Source: Closterium sp. Naga37s-1
Taxonomy: Eukaryota > Streptophyta > Zygnematophyceae > Desmidiales > Closteriaceae
Length of the DNA stretch: 64,000 bases
Direction: 5' to 3'
NCBI GenBank assembly: GCA_947471745.1
Contig: CANJKZ010000777.1
Location: forward strand, 1,364,501 to 1,428,500
A program made the translations under genes and the position numbers. The first letter of the stretch is position 1, and every line of letters begins with the position of its first letter. Under the pieces are notes generated by a model, which was not told the origin of the DNA, searched no databases, and saw nothing but the letters and a program-made list of their open reading frames with translations. This document shows, in pieces, positions 44,201-55,002 of this stretch.

Positions 44201-46188
44201 TGCGAAAGAAACAGCGGAAAGCACCTGAGTCAAGCGTGAAGGTGTGCAAGGCCTCAGTACGCGCAGCTCCTGAGAGAGCAGACTCTCTAGCACCTAAGGC
44301 AGCAGCCTCACTAGCACCTAGAGCAGGAACCTGTATACCAGGGTCGTGCAGCACACACAGGTAACAGTCACCCTCAGCACCACCAAGCAAAGCATACATA
44401 GCAGTAAGGATGGCGTCATAGTCTAAAGCAAAGACATCAACGCCCGACCTAAGCAGCTGAAGCCAGTGGGGGATCTCAGCCTCGTCTCCAAACTCTGCGT
44501 GCCAGGCGTCACTCAAATAGGAGAAGCAGCGAGACTGTGCGTAACTAGCTGCCACCACTCCCACTGCTGCCACCATCGCCGGCACCACTCCTACTGCTGC
44601 TGCGAAGAGAAGTCATGGCGGGCAAGCTAGGAGGAGCGCGACCTCTAGGGCAGTACGGAGTGAAGACAGTAGCACGAATAGCAGCAACAACAGTATGAGC
44701 AGCAAAGCGGCTCGGCGAGGCTAGGCTGCAGCACCTCCAGCACTCCTAGCAGCACCTCCACCAGCAGCAGTAGTAGCACAGCAGAGCGGATCGAGTCGGG
44801 TAGGGCGGCTCGGGTCGGGTAGGGCGGCTCGGCTCGGCCTGGGCGACGCGGGCAGCGGGGCGCGCGCTGTGCAGGGCAGTAGGGCGCGACGCGCGGGCCG
44901 CAGCAGGGCGCGACACGCAGGGCAAGAGGTCGCGACGCGCGGGCTGCAACAGAGCGCGAACAGAGCGCGACGCGCGGGCTGCCGTAGGGCGCGACGTGCA
45001 GGGCGGCAAGGCGCGACGCGCGGGCTGCAGCAGAGCGCGACACGCGGGGCAGCAGAGCGCGACGTGCGGGCTGCCGTAGGGCGCGACGCACAGGGCAGCA
45101 GGGCGCGACGGGCGGGCTGCAGCAGAGCACGACGCGCGGGGCAGCAGAGCGCGACGTGCGGGCTGCCGTAGGGCGCGACGCGCAGGGCAGCAGGGCGCGA
45201 CGGGCGGACTGCAGCAGGGCGCGGCGCAGGGCAGGGCAGGACGTGCGCGGGGCAGTGCGACGCGGGGCAGGGCAGGGCGTGCGCGGGGCAGCGCGACGCG
45301 GGGCAGGGCAGGGCGTGCGCGGGGCAGCGCGACGCGGGGCAGGGCAGGGCGTGCGCGGGGCAGCGCGACGCGGGGCAGGGCAGGGCAGGGCGTGCGCGGG
45401 CGGCGCGACGCAGAGTAGTGGATAACGCAGTAACCGCAGTCAGTCGCTAGGTATGGTGGGCCCGGAAAAAAAAAACGGTCCTACGGACCTACTGCTCTTA
45501 ATACCATGTCAAGATTAGAAGCTAGAATGACTGCATTGGAAGGATTGTGGGTACAAGTACTAACCCTAACATTGGGTTGTACCCATACAGGCTACCCCAC
45601 TATAGCATACACAGAACTAGCACATATATAGTTTGACAACAAATCCCCTCAATTCCCCTCATCGTGTTCTTTTCCTAGCTCACTCAACTGCGATATAAAC
45701 GTCAGATTTATTCTCCTGATCCCGCATCTTTATCCTTCTCTTCCCCCTTCTTTTAGCACGGACATCCACAAACGAGGCACAGTCGGAGCCATGTTGCTAT
45801 AACGGGGTGAAAATGACAATGGATGCTTACTTTACTACAGTAAGCCATGCCTGTCCCTGCTCCTCTTTCCTTTACACTTCCCACCCGTTGTACCTATTCG
45901 ACCCAAATGCTCATTTTTTCCAAACCATTCTAGATGGAATTCTTATGATTTGTCTCCTGTCCTTTCTGGCAGATGATGGCAGCTGCACAATCACAAGAAG
46001 GATCAGAGGAGCTCGATATGGAGGGGAAAAAATACGCCATGGAGATGAACCGTTACAAGAACTACTATGACCCATCTACCGGTACATCTGTACCCATTAT
46101 ACTAAAGGATTTTGCAACCATTGCCCGTGTGAGCATTTTGGCATGCTTTGTGCTCCACGTCCTGTGGCGCAGACAGCAAAGTGAATAA
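38262..46188 (+). CDS. Small single-pass membrane protein of unknown function, with a retrotransposon in its intron
   Basis: I do not recognise the family. Exons 38262-38520, 38640-38780, 45757-45839 and 45973-46188 join in frame to 232 residues. The protein opens with a signal peptide (MPRLLLLSLLCMAFLPIRIV). A luminal or extracellular part follows with spaced cysteines (CTELPCNELVKRRC, then EPCCYNG) and possible N-glycosylation sites. Near the C-terminus is one hydrophobic segment (ARVSILACFVLHVLW) and a short basic tail (RRQQSE). An alternative start is the ATG at 38181. The junction 38520|38640 is chosen because only this pair keeps the frame. Intron 3 (38781-45756) contains the whole copia element, so the gene may still be expressed if that intron is removed. 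Confidence 0.62.
38973..39105 (-). repeat. Left LTR (3' LTR) of the copia element
   Basis: About 90% identical to 45507-45638. Starts TGTCAAGAT and ends GTTTGACA. Confidence 0.9.
39345..39713 (-). pseudogene. Copia RNase H fragment
   Basis: Minus-strand frame with SCEAEIYAGAMAAQELRWL, YVDNKAMIALC, RTKHIAMRYFLAR and TADIFTKAL, the standard end of a copia polyprotein. Separated from the RT pieces by stops. Confidence 0.92.
39906..41116 (-). pseudogene. Copia reverse transcriptase, internally deleted
   Basis: The N-part (40184-41116) has SAMDAEMASWKSTGTYVDAV, GMWIFRVKRPPG and ARGFSQRHGVDFFQTFSP, then the frame runs out. The C-part (39906-40133) resumes with QQVLQRFRFTYSSPQSTPLP and CTRPDLAYPLSILARYV. 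The stretch that should hold the YVDD catalytic motif, on the order of 100 codons, is missing between them. Confidence 0.88.
41300..42800 (-). repeat. Low-complexity linker region of the copia polyprotein
   Basis: Tandem CAGCTCCAGCGCCTC-like units (41340-41970) and 30-bp GGCTCAGCACCCCCAGGCTC units (42535-42670) between the integrase and reverse transcriptase parts. Long open frames on both strands are by-products of the repeat. Confidence 0.85.
42975..44588 (-). pseudogene. Copia protease and integrase remains
   Basis: Minus strand: protease LDSGA in FTLDSGAFRCFF, then the GAG-pre-integrase motif LLWHHRLGHPSLPRLHGM with downstream CLPC, and a core start YFLLVDDDYSRYTTVFPLRT (43431-44588). 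A second frame (42975-43352) continues with SPQQNGVAERRIGLVMEIAR and FVFLGFVPD. A stop or frameshift near 43430 separates them. Confidence 0.9.
44860..45420 (-). repeat. GC-rich tandem repeats in the gag position of the copia element
   Basis: Repeats of a GGGCGCGACGCGCGGGCTGC-type unit, then of a GGGGCAGCGCGACGCGGGGC-type unit of about 46 bp (45235-45400). No gag zinc knuckle is visible. Confidence 0.85.
45507..45638 (-). repeat. Right LTR (5' LTR) of the copia element
   Basis: Partner of 38973-39105, followed on the + strand by the target duplication ACAAA. Confidence 0.9.
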
Positions 46189-46615
46189 GCTAGAGCTTAT
46201 GTATAGTTGTAATATTCATGGGTTTGATTTCATTGATAAACTGATGTCAATCTCTTGCGTCTAAGAATCACGCTGTAAGGATTTACAAATCCTTACTGAG
46301 GCACTCGTTAGCAAGGTCATCCCGAGGGTCACGCGACGAACCTGTCCTTCCTGTTTCGTCGCACCGAACCACTCCCGAGTCGCCTCCGCACCAATCGCAA
46401 CCATCACCGAGCCATCCTCGCCCAGCCTCCCCGCCTAGCTAGGACTTCCCCTATTTAGGCCTCGTCACTTCCATTGTATCGTCATTCTGTAATTCTCATT
46501 CTCGTTATTCGATATTCTGCGCACTCTGCAAGTTCATTCATAACACACGCAGATTCAAAGCTAAAATTTGTTGTCACCCATCCACACAGAGATTACCGTC
46601 AATCACAACCGTCGT
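46189..46615. other. Intergenic region before the CAF gene
   Basis: About 430 bases without a gene. The stretch from 46400 on is moderately pyrimidine-rich and includes TATTTAGG near 46451, a weak TATA candidate for the CAF transcript. In-frame codons before 46616 contain no ATG. Confidence 0.5.
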
Positions 46616-49600
46616 ATGCGGCGCCTATTGCGGCAAAGGCGATTAGGTCAATTGCCGGCTTTCGTAAATCCCCTCGCCTTGTTGCGCCTGGATATAACGC
46701 GTAGCTTTTCCGCTTGCGCGAGTCCTGTTTCCGTCCACCCGCACCGCGCATTCGTGCTTCCTCCAGCTGCCCGTTGCCCCTCTTCGCATCCCCGGATGCT
46801 TCCGCAAGGGCATCCGCCCCGCGCTCTTGCGCAGGGCTCCGCGCACCTATCCGCACTGCACGTCCCTCCACGTGTTCGTACGCATGTCCCGCTAACATCC
46901 GTCATATTCACCAACCCCGCGATTCCGTTAGTAGCACTCCCGTTAACGGTTTCGCTTCAGTCACCTCAACTCTCTGGTCATAACCGCAGCGACCTAGGGG
47001 TAACCAGATTCGGAACGAGTAGGTTAGACCACAGCGGTTTAAGATTCAACAGCATTTTTGGGTCAGATAATCTTAGGCAAAATGGCTTCAGCCAAACCAG
47101 TCGCGGGCAAGGCGGTTCAGGGTTTCGGGTTTTATGTGCCAGCCGGCAGGATGGCCCGTTACAGAGAGGCAGATCTTATGGGCGACAGCGTTTGTCGGAT
47201 GCGGCTGCTGACGTGGACGCGTCGGAAAGCGTTGACGTGGATCCCTTTTTTGCAAAGCGACAGGAGGTTTGGAAAAGGTGGGTGGGGAAGAGCAGTCCGG
47301 CTGGCAAGAGGGAAACCGCAGGTTCGGACGATACCCAAGCTCCTCGTCAGGGTCGTACGAACGCCGAACCTCGGAAGCAGGCTCGGGACAGGCCGGGTAG
47401 CCAGGTCGTTCGGAATGGCAGATCCAACCAATGGGAGCAAGGAGGCGGTGACGAACAAGCGGCACGTGGCGTATCCTCGAGAGACTCGAGATCCTCGCGG
47501 CGAGACCCGTCCTCGTTAACTGGTGCTTCGTTACAAGCTCCGTGGGAGTCTGCAGCGCCAGGAAGGGGATCAAGAGGTCCGGCGGAGGAGGGCAGCAGGG
47601 GGAGTTACCGGGGGGGCGGGAGGGACGGAGGGGAGAGACGTGGACGTGGGGACGACAGGGGGGCGGGGCGAGGCGCTTACGAGGGGTATGAGGATGTGAG
47701 GGGTCGAGGTAGGTACGGGGAGGGGAGAGAGCGCAGTTTCAGTGGCGACAGTGGGCGAGGGGGGGCGACTTTTGAGTCGACTCAGAAGTCGTATGGTGAT
47801 GTGAGGGGGCGAGGCAGCTCTTGGGAGGGGAGAGAGCGTGGTTATAGTGGCGACAGTGGGCGTAGAGGGGAGGGGGAGAGAGAACGGCGGAGGGGAGATT
47901 GGGAGGGGAGTGAGGGGGAGAGATGGAGGGGAGGAAGGGAGGGGAGTGCGGGGGAGAGGAGGCGAACAATTAGCGAAGGGAACAGGTGGCGAGGGGAGAA
48001 TTCGGGTGGAGGGTTCAAGAAAGGTGCAGGCGAGGTTGAGGGTTTAGGAAGAAACCAGGGAAGGGTTTCAAGTTCTCAATCCAACAGGCGCGCCTCACAG
48101 TCGGGGGAGCGAGGGGATTATGATGAGAGCAGGGTGGGGAGATTCGATTCGCGGTCCATGCCTGGCCGCCTGGATGCTCCTAACAGATGGGCAGGGCGAG
48201 TGGGAGAAGGAAGAGAAGACGAAGGAGAAGGAGGAAGAGAAGCGGTGTTTGAGAGGCCTCCAAAGGCACGAGGCCGGTCGTTTCTTGAGAACTCTCAAAC
48301 GCCAGGGCGCAGAGGAGCAGGAGGAGGAGAAGAGGAGGAGTTTGAGAGGCTTTGGAAGGGACGAGGGGGTTATGGGAGCGACGGCGGCGAAGGTAGCGCG
48401 GGCAGTGGGGACGGGAAGGGGTACGATGAGGACGATCTGTTTGGGTGGTCGTCTGCAGACGACTTGGAGGTGCAGCTGCAGCGTGAGGAGCGCCGGTCCG
48501 TGTATGTTCCGCGAGCCCCCAGAGGCGTGCAGCAGCAGGGGCAAGCGCAGGGGCAGCAAGGAGCGAGGCAGGAACGGTATCAGCAGGAACAACAACAGCA
48601 GGGGCAGCAGGAGCGGCAGCATCAGGAGGAGGAGGGGGGAGGGCGGGAAGGGCAGTATGTGGATGCACTCTCTCAACAGCAGCGGCAGCAATGGCGGCAG
48701 CAGCAGCAGTGGCGACAGGAACAGGAGCAGGAGCAGCGGCAGGAGGAAGACGTAGCAACATTCCCCTCCTCCTCTCCTTCCTCGTCGTCTTCCACTGCCT
48801 CTGAAAGACAAAACTGGCTGGGCCTATCCGGACGGAAAAAGCCGCTCTCCGCCGCCCAGAAGGACCAGTTTTTCAACGTCGCGCCACCCGGAGGCGATCC
48901 CGAGATCGCCCCACAAGATCCGCACTTCCCCTTCCAGTACAGCTACTCCGAGACCCCCACCACCCCCCCGATCGGTTACCGCGAACCCCCCTTCTCCCCC
49001 TTCGGCCCCGCTACCATGTCCCGCCCCTGGACCGGGCGCGCCCCGCTGAAAAAGGCGAAAAAAGGGGGCGGGGCGGGGAATTTACCCCGGGTGATTCCGG
49101 AGTTTGACTCGTTTGTGGCGCCGAGGCGGAAGAGGGGGATGAAGGGCGTGCAGCCTCCGGGGCCGTTTGGGGAGGGGGAGGGGCCGCGGTATGTGCGGAC
49201 ACGAGAGGAGGTGCTGGGGGCGCCGCTGACAAGGGAGGAGGTGGAGGAGATGGTTGCTGACTGTAACAAGGGGCGACGACAGGTGAACCTAGGTGAGCTC
49301 GTGTGTGGTGTGGTGGAGTGCGGTGGGTTGCGGTGGGGTAGGGTGGTATGGAGTGTGGTTGAGTGAGGCGTGCAGCCTCCAGGGCCGTTTGGGGAGGGGG
49401 AGGGGCCGCGGTATGTGCGGACACGAGAGGAGGTGCTGGGAGCGCCGTTGACAAAGGAAGAGGCTGTGATTGGTGCGGACTGCAATAAGTGAACCTAGGT
49501 GAGCCTGTGATTGGTGCGGTAGAGTGCAGTGAGGTGGAGTGTGGTTGACTGATGGGTGCTGGGGGCTCTGTTGTTGACGAGGGAGGAGGTGGAGGAGATG

Positions 49601-52600
49601 GTTGCTGACTGCAACAACGGAAGGCGGCAGGTGAACCTAGGTGAGCCTGTGGTTTGGTGGGTTGTGGTGGGGTGGGGTGTGGTATGGTAGGGGTGGGTTA
49701 TGGGTGCTGGGGCCTTCGTTGACGAGGGAGGAGGTGGAGGAGATGGTGGCAGAGTGCAACAAGGGGCGTAGACAGGTGAACCTAGGTGAGTCTGTGCGTG
49801 GCATGATGGCGTGCGGTGGGGTGCGGTGGGGTTGACTCGTGGTTGCGTGGGAGGGCTTCTGAGCAGGGAGGAGGTGGAGGAGATGGAGGAGATGGAGGAG
49901 ATGGAGGAGATGGTTGCTGATTGCAACAAGGGCAGGCGCCAGGTGAACCTAAGTGAGCCTATGTGTGCGGTGGGGTGCAGTGGAGTGCGGTGGGTTGCGG
50001 TGGGATGTGGTGTGTTTGACTCGTGGTTGCTTGGGATGGGCTGATCACCCCTTCTCGCCCTGCTCCCCATTCTGCTCTTTCCCATGCCATCCCCCCCTCA
50101 CAAACACGGACGGGCTGATTCACACGCGCTGAAAGCTGCGGCAATGTTTTCTGCTCCCCCTCTCATAGCTGTTCTGCCCCTCCATCACCCGTGTCACCCC
50201 CTCTCAGGCAGGGACAGGCTGATCCACAACATGCTAGAGCTCATTCACACGCACTGGAAGCGGCGGCGGTGCGTTCTTTTCCCTCTCTCATAGCTCTTCC
50301 GCCCCTCCCATCACCTTCCCATACCCCGTAACAGGTCGAGACGGGCTGATTCACAACATGCTGGAGTTGATTCACACGCACTGGAAGCGGCGGCAATGTG
50401 TTCTGCTCCCCCTGTCATAGCTCATTCGCCCCTCCCATACCCCTTCACCCCCCTCACAGGTCGAGACGGGCTGATTCACAACATGCTGGAGTTGATTCAC
50501 ACGCACTGGAAGCGGCGGCAAAGTGTTCTGCTCCCCCTGTCATAGCTCATTCGCCCCTCCCATACCCCTTCACCCCCCTCACAGGTCGAGACGGGCTGAT
50601 TCACAACATGCTGGAGTTGATTCACACGCACTGGAAGCGGCGGCAATGTGTTCTGCTCCCCCTGTCATAGCTCATTCGCCCCTCCCATACCCCTTCACCC
50701 CCCATCACAGGTCGAGACGGGCTGATTCACAACATGCTGGAGCTGATTCACACGCACTGGAAGCGGCGGCGGTGCGTGAAGGTCAAGTGCAAGGGCGTGC
50801 CCACCGTTGACATGGACAACGTGTGCCACGTGGTGGAGGTGCGTGGGGTGTGGAGGGATGGAATGCGGTTTCATGGGTGTGTGAAGGTGCATTGGTGCAA
50901 GGGCGTGTTGACCGTTGGCATCCACACCCCATGGACAACGTGTGTTGACCGTTGACATCCACACCCCATGGACAACGTGTGTTGACCGTTGGCATCCACA
51001 CCCCATGGACAACGTGTGTTGACCGCTGACATCCACACCCCATGGACAACGTGTGTTGACGCGGGGCAAGGGCGTGCAAGGGCGTGCTGACCGTCGTTGA
51101 GGTGCGTGGGGTGTGTTGACGCACCGGCGGGAGGGATGTGGTAGGCAGGGCGGCACGCTCTACGTGTTCCGCACCGCACCGCACGCGCAAGCAACTACAT
51201 GCCTGCGGTGACTTTTGAGTCGATTCAAACGTCACCTCATGTGGTAGGCAGGGCGGCACGCTCTACGTGTTCCGCACGCGCGCGCAACTACATGCCTGCG
51301 CCCGCCGGTGCACAGATCTTTACTCTTACCAGGCTTGCTGCGTTTCGAATCCAACGAATTTCAACTGCATGCCTGCGCCCGCCTGCGCCCGCGCCTGCCT
51401 CTCATGCTCCCGCTCACGGCGACTTGTTCCCACAGCGGCTCCTTCCCTCCCTGCTGTGCTGCTGTTTTAGGAGAGCCTTACATTGCTGCTATGCTCTTCT
51501 GTTGCCATTCCCTGCGACTCCACCAGGACAAGACAGGTGGAAGGATCATCAAACGACAGGGCGGCACCCTCTACGTGTTCCGATGGCACAACTACAACTA
51601 CCGCCTGCGCCCTCCCCTGCTCTCTCTTCTCCCTGTTCTTCCTCATCCAAGCAGGACAAGACGGGAGGCAGGATCATCAAACGACAGGGCGGCACCCTCT
51701 ACGTGTTCCGCGGGCGCAACTACAACTACCGCCTGCGCCCGCGCCTGCCGCTCATGCTGTGGAAGCCCCCCGCGCCCATCTACCCCAAGCTCATCCAAGA
51801 CGCGCCTGGGGGATTGACTCTGAGGCAGGCACAGGAGCTGAGACGCATTGGGAGAAAGATCAAACCTCTGTGCAAGCTGGGTACGTATGTGCACATACAG
51901 GGAGCTAAGACGCATTGGGAGGAGAATCAAACCTCTGTGCAAGCTGGGTACGTATGTGCACATGTAGGGAGCTAAGACGCATTGGGAGGGCCATGCTGTG
52001 GAAGGGAAGCCCCTCGCACGCATCTATCCCACGCTCATCCAAGACGCCCCTGGGGGGCTGACTCTGAGGCAGGCGCAGGAGGTAAGACGCTTTGGGAGAA
52101 AGATCAAGCCTCTCTGCAAGCTGGGTATGTGCGAACGCACAAGCTGGGTGGGTCCAGGGACACTCACACATGCTACGTACGTACGGTCAGGCAGGCACAG
52201 GAGCTGAGACGCATTGGCAGGAAGATCAGATCAGACAGACCCCTCTGCAAGCTGGGTGAGTGTGTATCCAAAAGCTTCCTCCCGGAAGCTTCCTCTCGTC
52301 TCACACTCTTCTTGCAACTCCGACTCAACTCCTGCCTCTCTCTTATCTTGTCTCTCTTTCCCCTTTCCTCCCCTCGCAGGCAAGAACGGAGTGTATCACC
52401 GGCTGGTGGGCGTGGTGAGGGCGTTGTGCTCTGCACCCCTCACTCTCTCCTCTTCCCCTTCGTCCGCACCCCCTTTCCCACCCCCACCCTCCCCCACTCA
52501 CCGCAGGCAAGAACGGAGTGTATCACCGGCTGGTGGGCATGGTGAGGGCGGGGTGAGGGTGGGCATTGGCTCCCCTTCCTCTCGCCTCTCGTACCCTTCT

Positions 52601-54967
52601 CCTGCCTTTCCTCCACCCCCCTCACTCCCACCATCCCTCCATCCGCCAGGCAAGAACGGAGTGTACCACCGACTGGTGGGCGTGGTGAGGGCGTTGTGCT
52701 CTTCACCCCTCACTCTCTCCTCTTCCCCTTCGTCCCCACCCCCCCTCCCTCCCCTCCCCTCACTGCAGGCAAGAACGGAGTGTACCACCGACTGGTGGGC
52801 GTGGTGAGGGCGTTGTGCTCTTCACCCCTCACTCTCTCCTCTTCCCCTTCGTCCCCACCCCCCCTCCCTCCCCTCCCCTCACTGCAGGCAAGAACGGCGT
52901 GTATCACCGGCTGGTGGGCGTGGTGAGGGCGGGGTGCAATTCACCCCTCTTTCTCCCACCTCCCCCATCCCCCTCCCTCCCCCCCACTCACTGCAGGCAA
53001 GAACGGCGTGTATCACCGACTGGTGGGCGTGGTGAGGGCGTTGTGCTCTTCACCCCTCACTCTCTCCTCTTCCCCTTCGTCCCCACCCCCCCTCCCTCCC
53101 CTCCCCTCACTGCAGGCAAGAACGGCGTGTATCACCGACTGGTGGGCGTGGTGAGGGCGTTGTGCTCTTCACCCCTCACTCTCTCCTCTTCCCCTTCGTC
53201 CCCACCCCCCCTCCCTCCCCTCCCCTCACTGCAGGCAAGAACGGCGTGTATCACCGGCTGGTGGGCGTGGTGAGGGCGGGGTGCAATTCACCCCTCTTTC
53301 TCCCACCTCCCCCATCCCCCTCCCTCCCCCCCACTCACTGCAGGCAAGAACGGCGTGTATCACCGGCTGGTGGGCGTGGTGAGGGCGGGGTGCAATTCAC
53401 CCCTCTTTCTCCCACCTCCCCCATCCCCCTCCCTCCCCCCCACTCACTGCAGGCAAGAACGGCGTGTATCACCGGCTGGTGGGCGTGGTGAGGGCGGGGT
53501 GCAATTCACCCCTCTTTCTCCCACCTCCCCCATCCCCCTCCCTCCCCCCCACTCACTGCAGGCAAGAACGGCGTGTATCACCGGCTGGTGGGCGTGGTGA
53601 GGGCGGGGTGCAATTCACCCCTCTTTCTCCCACCTCCCCCATCCCCCTCCCTCCCCCCCACTCACTGCAGGCAAGAACGGCGTGTATCACCGGCTGGTGG
53701 GCGTGGTGAGGGCGGGGTGCAATTCACCCCTCTTTCTCCCACCTCCCCCATCCCCCTCCCTCCCCCCCACTCACTGCAGGCAAGAACGGCGTGTATCACC
53801 GGCTGGTGGGCGTGGTGAGGGCGGGGTGCAATTCACCCCTCTTTCTCCCACCTCCCCCATCCCCCTCCCTCCCCCCCACTCACTGCAGGCAAGAACGGCG
53901 TGTATCACCGGCTGGTGGGCGTGGTGAGGGCGGGGTGCAATTCACCCCTCTTTCTCCCACCTCCCCCATCCCCCTCCCTCCCCCCCACTCACTGCAGGCA
54001 AGAACGGCGTGTATCACCGGCTGGTGGGCGTGGTGAGGGCGGGGTGCAATTCACCCCTCTTTCTCCCACCTCCCCCATCCCCCTCCCTCCCCCCCACTCA
54101 CTGCAGGCAAGAACGGCGTGTATCACCGGCTGGTGGGCGTGGTGAGGGCGGGGTGCAATTCACCCCTCTTTCTCCCACCTCCCCCATCCCCCTCCCTCCC
54201 CCCCACTCACTGCAGGCAAGAACGGCGTGTATCACCGGCTGGTGGGCGTGGTGCGGGCGGGGTTTGAGGAGGCGGATCTGGTGCGGGTGGACTGCAAGGG
54301 CATGAACAAGAGCGACTACAAGAAGATCGGTGCTAAGCTAAGGGTGAGTAGGGAAGGTTGATCTGAGGAGGGTTACGCTGGGAAAGGTTCTCCTGGTGCG
54401 GGTGGACTGCAAGGGCATGAACAAGAGCGACTACAAGAAGATTGGTGCGAAGCTGCGGGTGAGTGGAGTGTTTGGGAGTTTATGTGTGGTTAGGCCAGTC
54501 AAAGGAGTTCGAGGAGGCTGACCGTGCGAGTAGGCTGCAAGGGGATGAACAAGAGCGATTACAAGAAGATTGGCGCAAAGCTAAGAGTGAGTAGGGAAGG
54601 TTGATCTGAGGAGGGTTACTCTAGGCAAGGTTCGCCTGGTGCGGGTGGACTGCAAGGGCATGAACAAGAGCGACTACAAGAAGATTGGTGCGAAGCTGCG
54701 GGTGAGTGGAGTGTTTGGGAGTTTATGTGTGGTTAGGCCAGTCAAAGGAGTTCGAGGAGGCTGACCGTGCGAGTAGGCTGCAAGGGGATGAACAAGAGCG
54801 ATTACAAGAAGATTGGCGCAAAGCTAAGAGTGAGTAGGGAAGGTTGATCTGAGGAGGGTTACTCTAGGCAAGGTTCGCCTGGTGCGGGTGGACTGCAAGG
54901 GCATGAACAAGAGCGACTACAAGAAAATCGGCGCGAAACTAAGGGTGAGCGTTGTTTGTGTTGACAG

Positions 54968-55002
<35 letters not shown>

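Larger units (their letters stand above)
38973..45638 (-). mobile_element. Copia-type LTR retrotransposon, decayed, nested in an intron
   Basis: Short LTRs (38973-39105 and 45507-45638, about 133 bp, TGTCAAG...TTTGACA) with 5-bp target duplications ACAAA on both sides. Read on the minus strand the order is protease, integrase, reverse transcriptase, RNase H, the copia order. Beside the right LTR the minus strand reads TGGTATTAAGAGC, similar to an initiator-Met primer site. Beside the left LTR it has a G-rich tract (TATGGGGGTG). The gag region is replaced by GC-rich tandem repeats, and the reverse transcriptase lacks its catalytic centre, so the copy is not autonomous. Confidence 0.93.

Noticed and set aside
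46568..46615. Earlier start for the CAF protein
   Set aside because: The frame is open from here but begins with TTG; the first ATG is at 46616 and opens a good transit peptide.
52380..54250. CRISPR-like regular array
   Set aside because: Units are identical over their full length with no unique spacers, and they carry eukaryotic splice sites and exon sequence. It is an exon-intron tandem duplication.
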